Origin: Marinobacter bryozoorum | GTDB lineage: Bacteria > Pseudomonadota > Gammaproteobacteria > Pseudomonadales > Oleiphilaceae | Length of the DNA: 64,000 nucleotides | Direction: 5' to 3' | Assembly (NCBI RefSeq): GCF_023156245.1 | Contig: NZ_JAKZAH010000006.1 | Coordinates: forward strand, 1 to 64,000 | In this document: positions 8,543-21,550 of the stretch, in pieces | Layout of the letters: each line of letters opens with the position of its first letter | Numbering within the stretch: the stretch's first letter is position 1 | Notes under the pieces: model-generated | Seen by the model: the letters and a program-made list of their open reading frames with translations, nothing else | What the model was told of the DNA's origin: nothing | The model's database searches: none | Made by a program: the position numbers and the translations under genes

Positions 8543-10198
8543 CTACTCGCCAGAAGTTAGCCACCGATCAGTCTTAAACACCAAGCCGGATTGCTGAACA
8601 GCCTCCAACATCTGCTCCTCGTTGGCGGCCTGAGAGTGCATAAACCGAAGATCATCTGAGTCGAGTGTATGCCAGTCTTTTGCCTTGATCGATTTGGGCT
8701 TCCGTTGCTTTTTCGCCTGTGACGACTGCTCTGAAAACTGATACCAGCTCAGGATGAGGGGCATCAGATCTTTTATTTGTAATTCAGGGTGTTGCTCAAA
8801 CGCTCTCTCAATCAGGGGTTCCAATAAATCCGACTCGTAGCCCATATCAACCAGCATATTGTGCAGCCTGATTGCCTGGTCGTTGCCACCGTAACGAACT
8901 GATTTTCGAATATGGCCTTTGCTCGATTCCAATAGATTACTGAGCTCCAGGATCTTCTTATCAATATCAGGAATCGTGAGATCAGAATAGCGGGCAATTT
9001 TGCTGGGGTCGCCGGATCGCAACGCTTCCATCATTGGATGAATTGGTTTTAGCTCGTCTTGATAGACCGCTTTCAGAATGTTGGCCGTAATCCGTTCCGT
9101 ACCCGTCACCACCGCACGTATTTGTGAAAGCACAAACAACTTGATCACAACGTCCATGATGCCTTGAGAAAGATCAAACCACAGATCTCTTATTTCGTCG
9201 TCGATCTCCTCACTGGCCTTAGTCAGCCACTGGTATTTCCAGAGCTTGCTCGTGAACGCGCCCCATTCGGTACGCAGTATATTTCCGCCAACTGCTGGCT
9301 TTCCCAGTGGCTCCCATAATATAGAGCCAAACCCGGCGCCACGACGTGCAGAGCGCAGGTCCATTTCAAATATTGGTCTGGCTTTTGGTGTGCCGACCAT
9401 TACAACCGGGATAGAGATTTCATTCACCAAGGTCACGAAAAAATTTAACATTTTTTCAGCACCACCTGATGCCCGAATACTCAAATGTTGAATCTCATCA
9501 ATCACCAACAGCCCGATAGCGTGGGTATTTGCCAAATGCGACATCACGGCAATCAGTGTTTCTACACCATGACGCTTTTCAGCGTAGCGCTTGACGTAGT
9601 TTGTGGCTAAAACGGAATCAATTTCCCGGAAAAAATTGTGGCACAGGCTCTTGAGGGAGCCATCGTGCGGGCAGTCAATTTTCAAAAATACGATTTGTGT
9701 GAAGTTATGCTCTGGGTGGTGTATCAACTGCGGGTAGGTTGCTAAAATTCGATTAAGTGAACTGGTCTTTCCAGAACCAGAACACCCGATAAACGCCAGG
9801 CTTTTCGCTGTCGATTCAACATGGTCAAACCGGAATGCTGACAAATTTCCCTGCATGATGCGCTCGTACCCATTCTGGATGTGGGTCGAGAGATCTCCGG
9901 TGGCCAGGTTTCTTCCAACATAACCCTGACGCAGCATGATCGAGATCTTGGATTCCAGTTCTACGTGTCGCGCTAACGGCTGAAAGAAGCCATCCAGAAG
10001 ATGAGAGATAATATGTATTCTGGTCTCGCCATCGAGATAGATGTCAGCCGGTCGGAGTTCTATGCTTCCGCCAAGCCCGTCTCTAAGCTGCTTGCGCTCA
10101 AGGATAGGTGGCAACGCCTCGATGAACGGGTTTCCCTGGTAGCTCGGAACGCCCGTTTCCTGGTAAACAGCACTCACCATGCCTGAGGGTAGGGTCAT
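8543..10198 (-). CDS. tnsC: TnsC-like AAA+ transposition regulator
   Basis: The 551-residue product (Tn7 TnsC has 555) carries a Walker A motif GCSGSGKTS at residues 138-146 and a Walker B motif LLVIDEIQHLS around residues 230-240. TnsC is the ATP-dependent adaptor. It is recruited to the target by TnsD or TnsE, and it then activates the TnsAB transposase and mediates target immunity. Its start overlaps the tnsB stop by 4 bp, indicating translational coupling. An N-terminal extension before the ATPase core would contact TnsD, and a C-terminal tail would contact TnsA/TnsB, as in Tn7. Confidence 0.94.
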   Translation of the reverse strand: MTLPSGMVSAVYQETGVPSYQGNPFIEALPPILERKQLRDGLGGSIELRPADIYLDGETRIHIISHLLDGFFQPLARHVELESKISIMLRQGYVGRNLATGDLSTHIQNGYERIMQGNLSAFRFDHVESTAKSLAFIGCSGSGKTSSLNRILATYPQLIHHPEHNFTQIVFLKIDCPHDGSLKSLCHNFFREIDSVLATNYVKRYAEKRHGVETLIAVMSHLANTHAIGLLVIDEIQHLSIRASGGAEKMLNFFVTLVNEISIPVVMVGTPKARPIFEMDLRSARRGAGFGSILWEPLGKPAVGGNILRTEWGAFTSKLWKYQWLTKASEEIDDEIRDLWFDLSQGIMDVVIKLFVLSQIRAVVTGTERITANILKAVYQDELKPIHPMMEALRSGDPSKIARYSDLTIPDIDKKILELSNLLESSKGHIRKSVRYGGNDQAIRLHNMLVDMGYESDLLEPLIERAFEQHPELQIKDLMPLILSWYQFSEQSSQAKKQRKPKSIKAKDWHTLDSDDLRFMHSQAANEEQMLEAVQQSGLVFKTDRWLTSGE

Positions 10199-12267
10199 TC
10201 GTCGTCTCCAAACAGCTCGTCGATAAAGTCAGGGAAAGCGCCGTCATCCGGCTTACCCTGTAGGTAGGTTACCTCAGACTTTGGTTTGGTCTTGTCAGGC
10301 TGCCGTGCTTTCGTTTGTTCGATCCTCTGAGCATCCCGCTCCTGCTTTCGACTGTCGCGTATACCCCTGACTGTCTCTGCTTTGGATTGTTTAAAGACCG
10401 TAGGACGTGAACGTTCAGCGTCCTTGATTGTTTGGCTGATCAGATTTTCAAGGTTTCGCTTGCTTGTAGTTTCAGCAACCTTTGCGGTGCTGGCAGCTTG
10501 CCGCTGCTGTTCCTGACTGGCCCACAGTTCCCACATCGACTTATCTCGATACTGGCGCGAACGATCTGTCAGAGAGCACACCCAGTATTCCGAGCTGCCG
10601 TCTTCGGGGAAAAGATAGATATTGTCAGCGACTGCTGGATCATAGGCGGCATATAAGTTGGTTACCCTGCGTTCTCCGTTGCGATGCAGCCAACCGGATG
10701 CCAATAACTCCTTGGATGTGTAGTAAGCACCAAAACAGCTCACACCCAAATCGGACAAATAGGCCTTTTGCCTCGGCAGCAAAGCAATTCGTAGAGCTTC
10801 TTCAGAAGCAGTCCTCAATCGCCCAGTCCGATTTTGTATTCCCCAATTCCAAATGTTGAGGGGTGTTAATGCCATATCATTGGGCATATCCGCATCACGA
10901 TCATACTTCGGCAGCACTGCGTACTGATTCCGGTGCAGAATGGAGGCCAACATGATCCGGGTAAAGTCATCCAGGGTCAGCGTTGCATCCAAACGATAGT
11001 CTTTACCGCCACGTTTTCGGACTCTGGTACCGGTAACTACACCCGGTGCAAACGGTTTAAATTCGGCTTGCAACGTGCGGAAATAACGTTCGACTATCCC
11101 TTTTGCATCACCACGGTATGGCGGCGTATTTTCGATCCGGACGCCGAAAGCCTTTTCCAGTGACTCTATTTGATGGCCAAGCAACTCCCCACGATCTGCC
11201 AGGATTGCATCGGGTATCCCGACGGTGGGCCACTGGTCAGCAATAATCTCCAGTCCGTATCGACCACACAGCGGGGTCTTGTCAGACATGGAGGTCGTCA
11301 GCGCACTCATCGCCGTCACATAGGATGGGTTTTCCAGCCCCACATAAAAACCAGCCACCATACGGCTGAATACATCGACCACCACGTATAACGTCGGGCG
11401 GCCAATCACACTTTGGCGGTCTGCGGATAGCAGGTAAATATCGGCAATCGTCGCGTCGATCTCATACCGAGACCCTGGTCCAAGAACACCCGCTGTGGCG
11501 GTACCTGTCAGAGGGCGAATGTCTTTCTGGTAGGAAATTCTGTTGGCTCGCAAGCGAATCCGATCCGCTTTTTTGTACTCGCGTTCGTAGAAGTACCGAA
11601 GTTGAACAACCGTTGGATAATCTTCTTGACGCACTTCGGGATTTGCCGTCTCGAACATATCTGTAAATCGTCTGTGGACGTAGGGCATCGTGTGCCCCTT
11701 ATCGTTAACGTAGTGTCGATCAATCACGATTCGGAACATCCGCTCAATGGCCGAATCAACGGTTGTTCCGGTCCCCGGGGAGGTTTTTCGAGGGCGACCC
11801 AGTTTCTTGCTGGAATTTTTCTTCTGGCCTTTAGCGCCGGACTTGCTGTAATCAGGGAGCAGAGCGTTAGGTATCGATCCTCGCTGCCAGTACTGTCTCA
11901 GATGCCTATAAAGCGTTTTTCTCGGCGTGCTGGTTTGCTCACTTCGGGTTTGAACCAACGGACCTCTGCCATTGCGATAATAGATGTCCTCGTTGACAAG
12001 CAATGGCGCAATCAGTTGGTATCTGTTGTCGCGTATTTTCTGCGCTTTTGTCCCTTGCTGAACTACAATAGACGCGAGATACGAAAAAGGATCTTCTACC
12101 CGCTTGAGAGATTCATCAAACGCCCACTGTTCAATGTTGGCTAACGTAACCATTTCTGGAAAGGCTTTGGCTGAATCGATGTTGATCCAAGTGAAAAAGC
12201 TGCCAGAGATTGTCAGCACCCGGTATCGTTCTTCACCTACCTGAGCCACATCATTGATTCGCAGCAT
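10195..12267 (-). CDS. tnsB: TnsB-like DDE transposase
   Basis: The 690-residue product (Tn7 TnsB has 702) has an rve-type integrase core. The catalytic triad is visible as D271 (YEIDATIADI), D358 (AILADRGE) and E393 (GIVERYFRTLQ), close to D273/D361/E396 of Tn7. TnsB binds the repeats in the transposon ends and carries out 3'-end cleavage and strand transfer. The N-terminal region contains helix-turn-helix segments for end binding, and the basic C-terminal tail would contact TnsC. It overlaps tnsA by 17 bp. All catalytic residues are present, so the transposase looks functional. Confidence 0.95.
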   Translation of the reverse strand: MLRINDVAQVGEERYRVLTISGSFFTWINIDSAKAFPEMVTLANIEQWAFDESLKRVEDPFSYLASIVVQQGTKAQKIRDNRYQLIAPLLVNEDIYYRNGRGPLVQTRSEQTSTPRKTLYRHLRQYWQRGSIPNALLPDYSKSGAKGQKKNSSKKLGRPRKTSPGTGTTVDSAIERMFRIVIDRHYVNDKGHTMPYVHRRFTDMFETANPEVRQEDYPTVVQLRYFYEREYKKADRIRLRANRISYQKDIRPLTGTATAGVLGPGSRYEIDATIADIYLLSADRQSVIGRPTLYVVVDVFSRMVAGFYVGLENPSYVTAMSALTTSMSDKTPLCGRYGLEIIADQWPTVGIPDAILADRGELLGHQIESLEKAFGVRIENTPPYRGDAKGIVERYFRTLQAEFKPFAPGVVTGTRVRKRGGKDYRLDATLTLDDFTRIMLASILHRNQYAVLPKYDRDADMPNDMALTPLNIWNWGIQNRTGRLRTASEEALRIALLPRQKAYLSDLGVSCFGAYYTSKELLASGWLHRNGERRVTNLYAAYDPAVADNIYLFPEDGSSEYWVCSLTDRSRQYRDKSMWELWASQEQQRQAASTAKVAETTSKRNLENLISQTIKDAERSRPTVFKQSKAETVRGIRDSRKQERDAQRIEQTKARQPDKTKPKSEVTYLQGKPDDGAFPDFIDELFGDDE

Positions 12268-13072
12268 GACTTGCCCTCAATAATGCTATGTCTTCAACAA
12301 CCTGAAGATCTGCAGCCACCAATTGACTCCAGGGAATTGAAATATCGAACGTCAGTGCCCTTAAAGCCATCAAGGCTCGCAGTCGCGAAAGAGTAGCGCC
12401 CGGCTCCAGAGAATAGGACTGATCAACTAACATCGCTATTTCTGGGAGTTTGGTATTGGGATGAGCACCTAGGAAGTTCAGATATACAGGGAGACCATTG
12501 AAGAGTGAATCCAGACTGTCAATTTGTACTCTGGCGGCATAGAGCGTTTCCAGGTTCTTCACCACGGTTCCCGGGATCTGCTTTTCCGTTACCAGGCACC
12601 AAGAGATGCCTTTCTGCTGCCAGTACCGGCGCTCAAGCTCCAGCTTCTCGATGGTTCTTGAATCTTTTAGATCGGATGAGCTTTTAACCTGAATGGCCAT
12701 TCGCCGTGCCCCGGAGGAGGCCGAGAAATCAACAACGAAATCGGTGGACATGACTTGTGTATATCCACCGATTTCCGGGTGCCGTATGTTGGCTTCTTCA
12801 GCTAGGCGGAGTGTGTCTTCTACGTGGAGGGGAAATTGCTCCCGGATGTCACTGACCGTTGAGTTCCATTCAAGCAACAAGAAAGTCGCCAGCTCCAGGT
12901 CAGAGAGAAAGTGATGGGTACGTTGAGTCAGATGGCCCATTACTCGATGTGAACGGCCTTGGGAGGGTAAATCTCTGACAGTGAGCCAGGGGCGGTAGTC
13001 CTTACCACTTCCCTTGCCTCGCCCTTCTTTGATCCACTTCTTGGCACGGTTGTCGAGCTTATAGTCGGTCAT
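12251..13072 (-). CDS. tnsA: TnsA-like restriction-type endonuclease of the transposase
   Basis: The 273-residue product is exactly the length of Tn7 TnsA. The nuclease residues are recognisable: E60 (LSDLELATF), D111 (STDFVV), Q128 and K130 (AIQVKSS), aligning with E63, D114, Q130 and K132 of Tn7. TnsA makes the 5' cuts at the transposon ends and with TnsB gives cut-and-paste transposition. It is the first gene of the tns operon, about 50-115 bp from the right-end repeats. As in Tn7, TnsB binding there would also repress the operon. Confidence 0.94.
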   Translation of the reverse strand: MTDYKLDNRAKKWIKEGRGKGSGKDYRPWLTVRDLPSQGRSHRVMGHLTQRTHHFLSDLELATFLLLEWNSTVSDIREQFPLHVEDTLRLAEEANIRHPEIGGYTQVMSTDFVVDFSASSGARRMAIQVKSSSDLKDSRTIEKLELERRYWQQKGISWCLVTEKQIPGTVVKNLETLYAARVQIDSLDSLFNGLPVYLNFLGAHPNTKLPEIAMLVDQSYSLEPGATLSRLRALMALRALTFDISIPWSQLVAADLQVVEDIALLRASHAANQ

Positions 13073-13095
13073 TCCCTAGATTCCTGAGAAGAATG

Positions 13096-13187
13096 ACCCG
13101 ACTTTGCCACAACGCTCGGTAGTTACCAACTTTATTACGAAGTTACCGACTTTATTATTAAGTTACCAACTATATTATGATCCCACA
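13096..13187 (-). repeat. transposon right end: tandem TnsB-type repeats and terminus
   Basis: Three consecutive 20-bp units share AGTTACC(A/G)ACT(T/A)TATTA (13121-13140, 13141-13160, 13161-13180). A fourth, weaker unit (CCCGACTTTGCCACAA) lies at about 13097-13112. The outer edge is TCCCACA (13181-13187), or TGTGGGA read inward, the Tn7-type terminus. Tn7's right end likewise has four closely packed TnsB sites within about 90 bp. Confidence 0.92.
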
Positions 13188-13192
13188 TCCTA
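13188..13192. other. insertion point / presumed 5-bp target duplication (attTn7)
   Basis: TCCTA directly abuts the transposon terminus. Its centre lies 22 bp downstream of the last base of the glmS stop codon, close to the ~25 bp of E. coli attTn7. The second copy of the duplication should flank the left end, which is outside the window. Confidence 0.7.
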
Positions 13193-13211
13193 CGAAATTT
13201 ATACCACTGAC

Positions 13212-15044
13212 TTATTCCACCGTCACACTTTTCGCCAGGTTCCTGGGCTGGTCTACATCCGTGCCCTTCAGCACAGCCACGTGGTAGGACAGCAGCTGCA
13301 GCGGGACGGTGAAGACAATGGGTGCCGTGATCGGGTGAACTGACGGGATCTGCATGACGTGGATGCCGTCCTCGGACTTCACGTCCGCATCGCGATCAGC
13401 GAAGACGAACAGCTCGCCGCCCCGGGCGCGGACTTCTTCCAGATTGGATTTGAGCTTTTCCACCAGGTCATTGTTGGGGGCAACGGTGACCACGGGCATT
13501 TCGCTGTCCACCAGCGCCAGGGGGCCGTGCTTGAGCTCACCGGCCGGGTAGGCCTCGGCGTGGATGTAGGAAATTTCTTTCAGTTTCAGGGCGCCTTCCA
13601 GGGCCACCGGAAACTGGGAGCCACGGCCCAGGAACAGGCTGTGATTCTTGTCCACGAAGCCTTCGCTCAACTCGGCAATGGCCTCGTCCAGCGCGAGCAC
13701 ATCGGCGACCTGGCCAGGTACCAGTTTCAGGGCCTGGACGATCTCGGTTTCCTTTTCTTCAAGCAGGCCGTTGTGACGGGCCAGGGCCAGGGTGAAGATC
13801 AGCAGTGCAGTGAGCTGGGTGGTAAAGGCCTTGGTAGAGGCCACGCCGATTTCAGGGCCGGCCTGAGTCATGATCACCAGGTCGGATTCCCGCACCAGCG
13901 AACTGCCCGGTACGTTGCAGATCGCCAGCGCAGCACGGAACCCCGCCTTCTTGGCCTGGCGCAGGGCCGCCAGGGTATCGGCGGTTTCGCCAGACTGGGA
14001 GATGCAGAGGAACAGGGTGTCCTGCTGGATCACGTGCTTGCGGTAGCGAAACTCGGAAGCCACTTCCACCGAGCAGGGAACACCCGCCAGTTCCTCGATC
14101 CAGTAACGGGCCACCATGCCGGCGTGGTAGCTGGTACCGCAGGCGATAATCTGGACGTGACGGACATTTTCCAGCAGTTTCCCGGCGTCGGTGCCCAGGG
14201 CCTGCTCAAGCACGTGGCTGTCGGTGAGACGGCCTTCCATGGTGGCCTTGATGACCGCCGGCTGCTCGTGGATTTCCTTGAGCATGTAGTGGCGGTATTC
14301 ACCCTTGTCCGCTGCGTCAGCGCCATGTTCGAAACGGGTTATTTCCCTGTCGACGACCTGCCCTTCCCGGTCAAGGATATCGACACGGTCCCGGCGTACA
14401 TTGGCGATGTCCCCCTCTTCAAGGAACATGAAACGGTCAGTCACCGGCAGCAGTGCCAACTGATCGGAGGCGATGAAGTTCTCGCCGATGCCCACGCCGA
14501 CTACGAGAGGGCTGCCTTCGCGGCAGACCACCAGGTGGTCCGGCTCATCCGCGTGCAGGACGGCCAGCGCATAGGCACCGCGGAGCGGGCCGATCGCCGC
14601 GCGAACGGCTTCGAACAGGTCCTGGTCCTGACGGTAGTGCTTTTCGACCAGATGGGCGACCACCTCGGTGTCCGTCTGGGAGGTAAACTCGTAGCCTTCC
14701 GCCCGCAGCTCGTCCCGCAGCTCCTGGTAGTTCTCGATAATGCCGTTATGGACAATGGCCAGGCGCTCGCCGGACATGTGGGGGTGGGCATTGGTCCGGG
14801 ACGGCTCGCCATGGGTTGCCCAGCGGGTGTGGGCAATACCGATAGAGCCCGGTGACGGCTGGGCGGCGATGGATTCAGCCAGTGCTGCCACCTTGCCGAG
14901 CTCGCGGGCCCGGTGAATGTTGCCTTCCCCGTTCAGGGTCGCCAGGCCGGCGGAGTCGTAGCCCCGGTATTCCAGGCGACGCAATCCTTCCAGCAGAATT
15001 CCTTCAACGTCCCGTTGCGAGACTGCTCCGACAATGCCACACAT
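13212..15044 (-). CDS. glmS: glutamine--fructose-6-phosphate aminotransferase (isomerising)
   Basis: The 610-residue product begins MCGIVG, exposing Cys2, the nucleophile of the class II glutamine amidotransferase domain (residues 1-~240). Two SIS sugar-isomerase domains follow. The enzyme makes glucosamine-6-phosphate from fructose-6-phosphate and glutamine, the entry to peptidoglycan and LPS amino-sugar synthesis. The C-terminus ([13 protein letters not shown]) is highly conserved and its coding sequence is the TnsD binding site. The gene is intact despite the transposon 24 bp away. It lies 25 bp downstream of glmU, and the two are probably co-transcribed. Any natural terminator of glmS has been displaced by the insertion. 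Confidence 0.98.
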   Translation of the reverse strand: MCGIVGAVSQRDVEGILLEGLRRLEYRGYDSAGLATLNGEGNIHRARELGKVAALAESIAAQPSPGSIGIAHTRWATHGEPSRTNAHPHMSGERLAIVHNGIIENYQELRDELRAEGYEFTSQTDTEVVAHLVEKHYRQDQDLFEAVRAAIGPLRGAYALAVLHADEPDHLVVCREGSPLVVGVGIGENFIASDQLALLPVTDRFMFLEEGDIANVRRDRVDILDREGQVVDREITRFEHGADAADKGEYRHYMLKEIHEQPAVIKATMEGRLTDSHVLEQALGTDAGKLLENVRHVQIIACGTSYHAGMVARYWIEELAGVPCSVEVASEFRYRKHVIQQDTLFLCISQSGETADTLAALRQAKKAGFRAALAICNVPGSSLVRESDLVIMTQAGPEIGVASTKAFTTQLTALLIFTLALARHNGLLEEKETEIVQALKLVPGQVADVLALDEAIAELSEGFVDKNHSLFLGRGSQFPVALEGALKLKEISYIHAEAYPAGELKHGPLALVDSEMPVVTVAPNNDLVEKLKSNLEEVRARGGELFVFADRDADVKSEDGIHVMQIPSVHPITAPIVFTVPLQLLSYHVAVLKGTDVDQPRNLAKSVTVE

Positions 15045-15069
15045 AAGATGCTTCCGTTGTTAATCCAGC

Positions 15070-16440
15070 TCAGGCTTTCTTTTCAGGCCGCTTCCAGCCC
15101 TTGATGTTTCTCTGGCGGCCACGGGCCACGGCCAGGTCTTTTTCAGCGACATCCGTGGTAATGGTTGAGCCGGCACCGATCACCGCCTCTGCCGCTACCG
15201 AGACGGGGGCAACCAGGGCGGTATTGGAGCCAACAAACACATTGTCGCCAAGGACCGTCTGGAACTTGTTTACCCCATCATAGTTGCAGGTGATGGTACC
15301 CGCACCCACGTTCACATTACGGCCCAGGGTGGCATCACCCACGTAGCTCAGGTGGTTGATCTTGCTGCCCTCGCCCACGTCGGCCTTCTTGGTTTCCACA
15401 AAGTTGCCCACCTTGGCGGCACGGGCAAGGCGGGTGCCGGGGCGCAACCGGGCAAAGGGTCCGACCTGGCACTGCTCAGCCACTTCAGCGCCCTCGATGA
15501 CCGAGTTGGCGTGTACGGTGACATTATCGGCAAGGCGGGCATCCCGGATGACGCAGTTCGGACCGATGGACACGTTGTTACCGAGAACGACGTCGCCTTC
15601 GAAGACCACGTTCACATCGATCAGCACGTCCTGGCCTACCGTCAGATCACCCCGTACATCGATGCGGGCCGGATCCGCCAGGGTCGCCCCTTCCGTCATC
15701 AGGCGCTCCGCCTCGCAACGCTGATACCAGCGCTCCAGGACGGACAACTGGAGACGATTGTTGACGCCCTGCACTTCTTCCTCATGGGAAGGCTGGGCCA
15801 CTTCGATGGCCATACCCTCGCCAGCTGCCATGGCGATGATATCCGTCAGGTAATACTCGCCCTGGGCATTGCTGTTGGACAGTTGCGGTAACCAGCGCTT
15901 CAGGTGGTCGGAGGAAACCGCCAGGATGCCGGTATTCACCTCACAGATTGCCTTCTGGGAATCCGTGGCATCTTTCTGCTCCACAATGGCGGTCACCTTG
16001 CCCTGATCATTACGGAGGATGCGGCCATAACCGTCCGGGTTCGCCAGGTCGACTGTGAGCAGGCCGAGGCTGTTCTCATCAACCCGGGACACCAGCGCTA
16101 CCAGGGTTTCCGGGTTGATCAGGGGCACATCGCCGTAGAGTACCAGCACGACGGCTCCGTCCGGCACTGCCGGCAAGGCCTGGGCCACGGCATGACCGGT
16201 ACCGAGCTGTTGCTCCTGGAGCGCCCAGCTTACGTCTGCTGCCGGGGTTACCGCTTTTACCCTGTCGGCACCATGGCCAATCACCCCGTGGATTCCCTCC
16301 GCTCCCAGGGTGCGGGCGGTATCCATCACATGGTGCAACATGGGTTTTCCGGCCACCTGGTGGAGCACCTTGGGCAGGCTGGATTTCATGCGGGAGCCCT
16401 GGCCAGCGGCCAGGATGATCACGTGCAGGGGGGCTGTCAT
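15070..16440 (-). CDS. glmU: bifunctional UDP-N-acetylglucosamine pyrophosphorylase / glucosamine-1-phosphate N-acetyltransferase
   Basis: The 456-residue product has an N-terminal nucleotidyltransferase domain ([18 protein letters not shown]) and a C-terminal left-handed beta-helix with hexapeptide repeats, for example [23 protein letters not shown] and the acetyl-CoA region [11 protein letters not shown]. It acetylates glucosamine-1-phosphate and then makes UDP-GlcNAc in the cytoplasm, two steps after GlmS. It lies between the atp operon terminator and glmS, the common glmU-glmS arrangement of gammaproteobacteria. Confidence 0.98.
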   Translation of the reverse strand: MTAPLHVIILAAGQGSRMKSSLPKVLHQVAGKPMLHHVMDTARTLGAEGIHGVIGHGADRVKAVTPAADVSWALQEQQLGTGHAVAQALPAVPDGAVVLVLYGDVPLINPETLVALVSRVDENSLGLLTVDLANPDGYGRILRNDQGKVTAIVEQKDATDSQKAICEVNTGILAVSSDHLKRWLPQLSNSNAQGEYYLTDIIAMAAGEGMAIEVAQPSHEEEVQGVNNRLQLSVLERWYQRCEAERLMTEGATLADPARIDVRGDLTVGQDVLIDVNVVFEGDVVLGNNVSIGPNCVIRDARLADNVTVHANSVIEGAEVAEQCQVGPFARLRPGTRLARAAKVGNFVETKKADVGEGSKINHLSYVGDATLGRNVNVGAGTITCNYDGVNKFQTVLGDNVFVGSNTALVAPVSVAAEAVIGAGSTITTDVAEKDLAVARGRQRNIKGWKRPEKKA

Positions 16441-16481
16441 GGCCGGTTCCTGAATCCTGTATGTTCGGGTGTTGCCTTAAC

Positions 16482-16556
16482 GAAAAAAGCCGCATCCACG
16501 GTGACAGTCACTGGCCGGGTCGTTCGACCCGGCGAGGCTGCCACGGTAGTGCGGCT
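16482..16556 (-). terminator. intrinsic terminator of the atp operon
   Basis: On the minus strand downstream of atpC, an outer stem starting AGCCGCA and closing TGCGGCT encloses a perfect inner hairpin, GCCGGGTCG-TT-CGACCCGGC (16514-16533). It is followed by TTTTTT. The strong stem plus U-tract and the position just before glmU fit a Rho-independent terminator. Confidence 0.85.
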
Positions 16557-16584
16557 GGGGTGAGCCCACTCCATGGGAGCGGTA

Positions 16585-17007
16585 TCAGCGTACTTTCTTG
16601 CGCAGCTTTTCCAGGGTACGGAGCTGTGCCACCGCCTCTGCCAGTTCGGCAGCAGCGCGCGAGTACTCGAACTCACCAGTCTTGTTCGCCAGTGCCTTCT
16701 CGGCCTCTCGCTGGGCTTCCAGCGCTGCGGCTTCATCCACGTCCTTGGCACGGACCGCGGTGTCAGCCAGCAGGGTGACAATGGAGGGCTGAACCTCCAG
16801 GTAGCCACCTGAGACGTAGACGATCTCTTCCTCGCCACCCTGCTTGAAAAACCGGACAGGTCCGGGTTTCAGTGCAGTCAGCAGCGGAGCGTGACCAGGC
16901 TGGATACCCAGTTCACCCTCAGACCCGTTGGCGATCAGCATCTCCACCAGGCCGGAGTAGATCTTTTCTTCGGCACTTACGACGTCACAATGTACAGTCA
17001 TAGCCAT
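16585..17007 (-). CDS. atpC: ATP synthase F1 epsilon subunit
   Basis: The 140-residue product has the N-terminal beta-sandwich ([44 protein letters not shown] starts the domain) and the C-terminal two-helix hairpin that can insert into F1 and inhibit hydrolysis. It is part of the central stalk linking gamma to the c-ring. It is the last gene of the atpIBEFHAGDC operon and is followed by a terminator. Confidence 0.97.
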   Translation of the reverse strand: MAMTVHCDVVSAEEKIYSGLVEMLIANGSEGELGIQPGHAPLLTALKPGPVRFFKQGGEEEIVYVSGGYLEVQPSIVTLLADTAVRAKDVDEAAALEAQREAEKALANKTGEFEYSRAAAELAEAVAQLRTLEKLRKKVR

Positions 17008-17047
17008 CTCGGTTGCCTCTCAGGTCGGTCAGCGAAGGGTGGGTGAC

Positions 17048-18460
<1,413 letters not shown>

Positions 18461-18497
18461 TCAATAGTCACTAAAGCCAGTTGGATCGTGAGCCGGG

Positions 18498-19358
18498 TCA
18501 GACCGAAGCCGCGCCGCTCACAATCTCCGAAATTTCCTGGGTGATGGCTGCCTGACGGGCCTTGTTATAGGCCAGCTGGAGCTCATCGATAATGCTGCCG
18601 GCGTTGTCGGTTGCGCTCTTCATGGCAATCATCCGGGCAGCCTGTTCGCAGGCCAGATTTTCCACCACGCCCTGGTAAACCTGGGATTCGATGTAACGTG
18701 GCAGAAGGCCATCCAGGATAGGAGCCGCGGCGGGCTCATAGAGATAATCCCACTGGCTTCTGATCTCTTCGTCTTCACTCGGCGGCAGGGGCAGCAGCTG
18801 CTCCACCTTTGGCTGCTGGGTCATGGTGTTCACAAACTCGTTGTGCACCACGTACAGCCGGTCGATACGACCTTCCTCGAACGCGTCCAGCATTACCTTG
18901 ACGTTACCGATAAGCTGTTCAGCGCTGGGGCTGTCGCCCAGGTGGGTCAGTGCCGCGACAACGTTGCCGCCATAGTTGCGGAAAAACGAGGCGCCTTTCT
19001 GACCGATTGCACAGATGTCGGACTCGACACCTTTGTTTTTCCAGTCACGCATTTCACGGACCAGCAGCCGGAACAGGTTGCTGTTCAGGCCACCACACAG
19101 TCCCCGGTCAGAGGAAATCACGATGAAACCGACCCGGTTAACCTCACGATCCATCAGGAAGCTGTGACGGTACTCCGGGTTGGCCAGCGCGATATGCCCA
19201 ATAACCTGACGCATCTTTTCCGCATACGGGCGGGTCGCCTGCATACGTTCCTGAGCCTTGCGCATCTTGCTCGCCGCCACCATTTCCATGGCGGAGGTGA
19301 TCTTCTGCGTGCTCTTGATGCTTCCGATCTGGTTACGTATTTCTTTTCCGACGGCCAT
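18498..19358 (-). CDS. atpG: ATP synthase F1 gamma subunit
   Basis: The 286-residue product has the conserved N-terminal helix ([27 protein letters not shown]) and C-terminal helix ([35 protein letters not shown]) that form the rotating coiled-coil shaft inside the F1 head. Position and length are standard for the operon. Confidence 0.98.
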   Translation of the reverse strand: MAVGKEIRNQIGSIKSTQKITSAMEMVAASKMRKAQERMQATRPYAEKMRQVIGHIALANPEYRHSFLMDREVNRVGFIVISSDRGLCGGLNSNLFRLLVREMRDWKNKGVESDICAIGQKGASFFRNYGGNVVAALTHLGDSPSAEQLIGNVKVMLDAFEEGRIDRLYVVHNEFVNTMTQQPKVEQLLPLPPSEDEEIRSQWDYLYEPAAAPILDGLLPRYIESQVYQGVVENLACEQAARMIAMKSATDNAGSIIDELQLAYNKARQAAITQEISEIVSGAASV

Positions 19359-19428
19359 AAGTCACTGCCTTTTCAAGTTAGACACTCATGTGAACCACTT
19401 GGCCCGCAACAAGGCGGGCCAGGGGGAT

Positions 19429-20973
<1,545 letters not shown>

Positions 20974-21001
20974 GCCTTTGTCCTCAAACCTTGTGCTGAA
21001 A

Positions 21002-21538
21002 TCAGGCGCCCAGTGTGTCGGCGAGTTTTTCCAGCTTCCCACGTACAGAGGCGTCGATCACCATGTCGCCGGTGCGCACGATAACGCCGCCGATCAGGGT
21101 CTGGTCTGCCTGGGTGGAAAGCGTGACCTGTCGTTCGAGTTTCTTTGACAGGGCCTCGGCCAGTTTCTGTTGCTGTTCTTCCGTCAGCTCGAAGGCTGCG
21201 GTGACATCAATCTCGACAGTGCGTTCCAGGTCCGCACGGAACTTGCGGAACAATTCGGAAATTTGCGGAAGCAGCGCGAGACGGCCTCTTTCAGCGAGAA
21301 TGGCGAAGAAGTTGCGGACCGGTTCAGAAACCTCGGTGCCGGCAAATTCCAGAATGATGTCTGCCTTGGTTGACCGGTCGACACCCGGATGCGCGAGAAG
21401 CTCTTTCACGTCGCTGTTGGCGGCCACCTGTCCGGCCAGTGTCAGCACTTCGGACCAGTGAGCCAGGCTTCCCTGGCTCTCGGCGGTCTCGAAGGCTGCC
21501 CGGGCGTAGGGGCGTGCCAGCGTTGTCAGTTCTGCCAT
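21002..21538 (-). CDS. atpH: ATP synthase F1 delta subunit
   Basis: The 178-residue product begins with the typical [12 protein letters not shown] motif and ends with the conserved [24 protein letters not shown] segment. It joins the peripheral stalk (b subunits) to the top of the alpha/beta head. It lies between atpF (12 bp upstream) and atpA. Confidence 0.97.
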   Translation of the reverse strand: MAELTTLARPYARAAFETAESQGSLAHWSEVLTLAGQVAANSDVKELLAHPGVDRSTKADIILEFAGTEVSEPVRNFFAILAERGRLALLPQISELFRKFRADLERTVEIDVTAAFELTEEQQQKLAEALSKKLERQVTLSTQADQTLIGGVIVRTGDMVIDASVRGKLEKLADTLGA

Positions 21539-21550
21539 GATGAACCTCGT

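Larger units (their letters stand above)
1..13187 (-). mobile_element. Tn7-like transposon, right part (left end outside the window)
   Basis: A complete tnsA-tnsB-tnsC-tnsD-tnsE set is transcribed away from the 3' end of glmS. The right end (13096-13187) has tandem TnsB-type repeats and ends in TCCCACA on the plus strand, which is TGTGGGA read inward, as in Tn7. It stops 24 bp past the glmS stop codon. Canonical Tn7 has this same orientation, with the right end and tnsA next to glmS. Cargo (LysR, two MFS, MerR, LysE, one unknown) lies beyond tnsE, where Tn7 carries its cargo. No matching left end (TGTGGG with repeats) was seen in 1-5426, so the element continues to the left. Assigning 1-5426 to the element is inference from this layout. 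The region also looks more AT-rich than the glmS-atp region. Confidence 0.9.

Noticed and set aside
8543..13072. CRISPR-associated (CAST) type of Tn7-like element
   Set aside because: No cas genes or CRISPR array are visible, and TnsD plus TnsE are both full length, so it is the canonical targeting set.
13359..14855. 498-codon plus-strand open frame opposite glmS
   Set aside because: It is antisense to intact glmS. The Gly/His/Gln-rich translation is typical of a GC-rich shadow frame.
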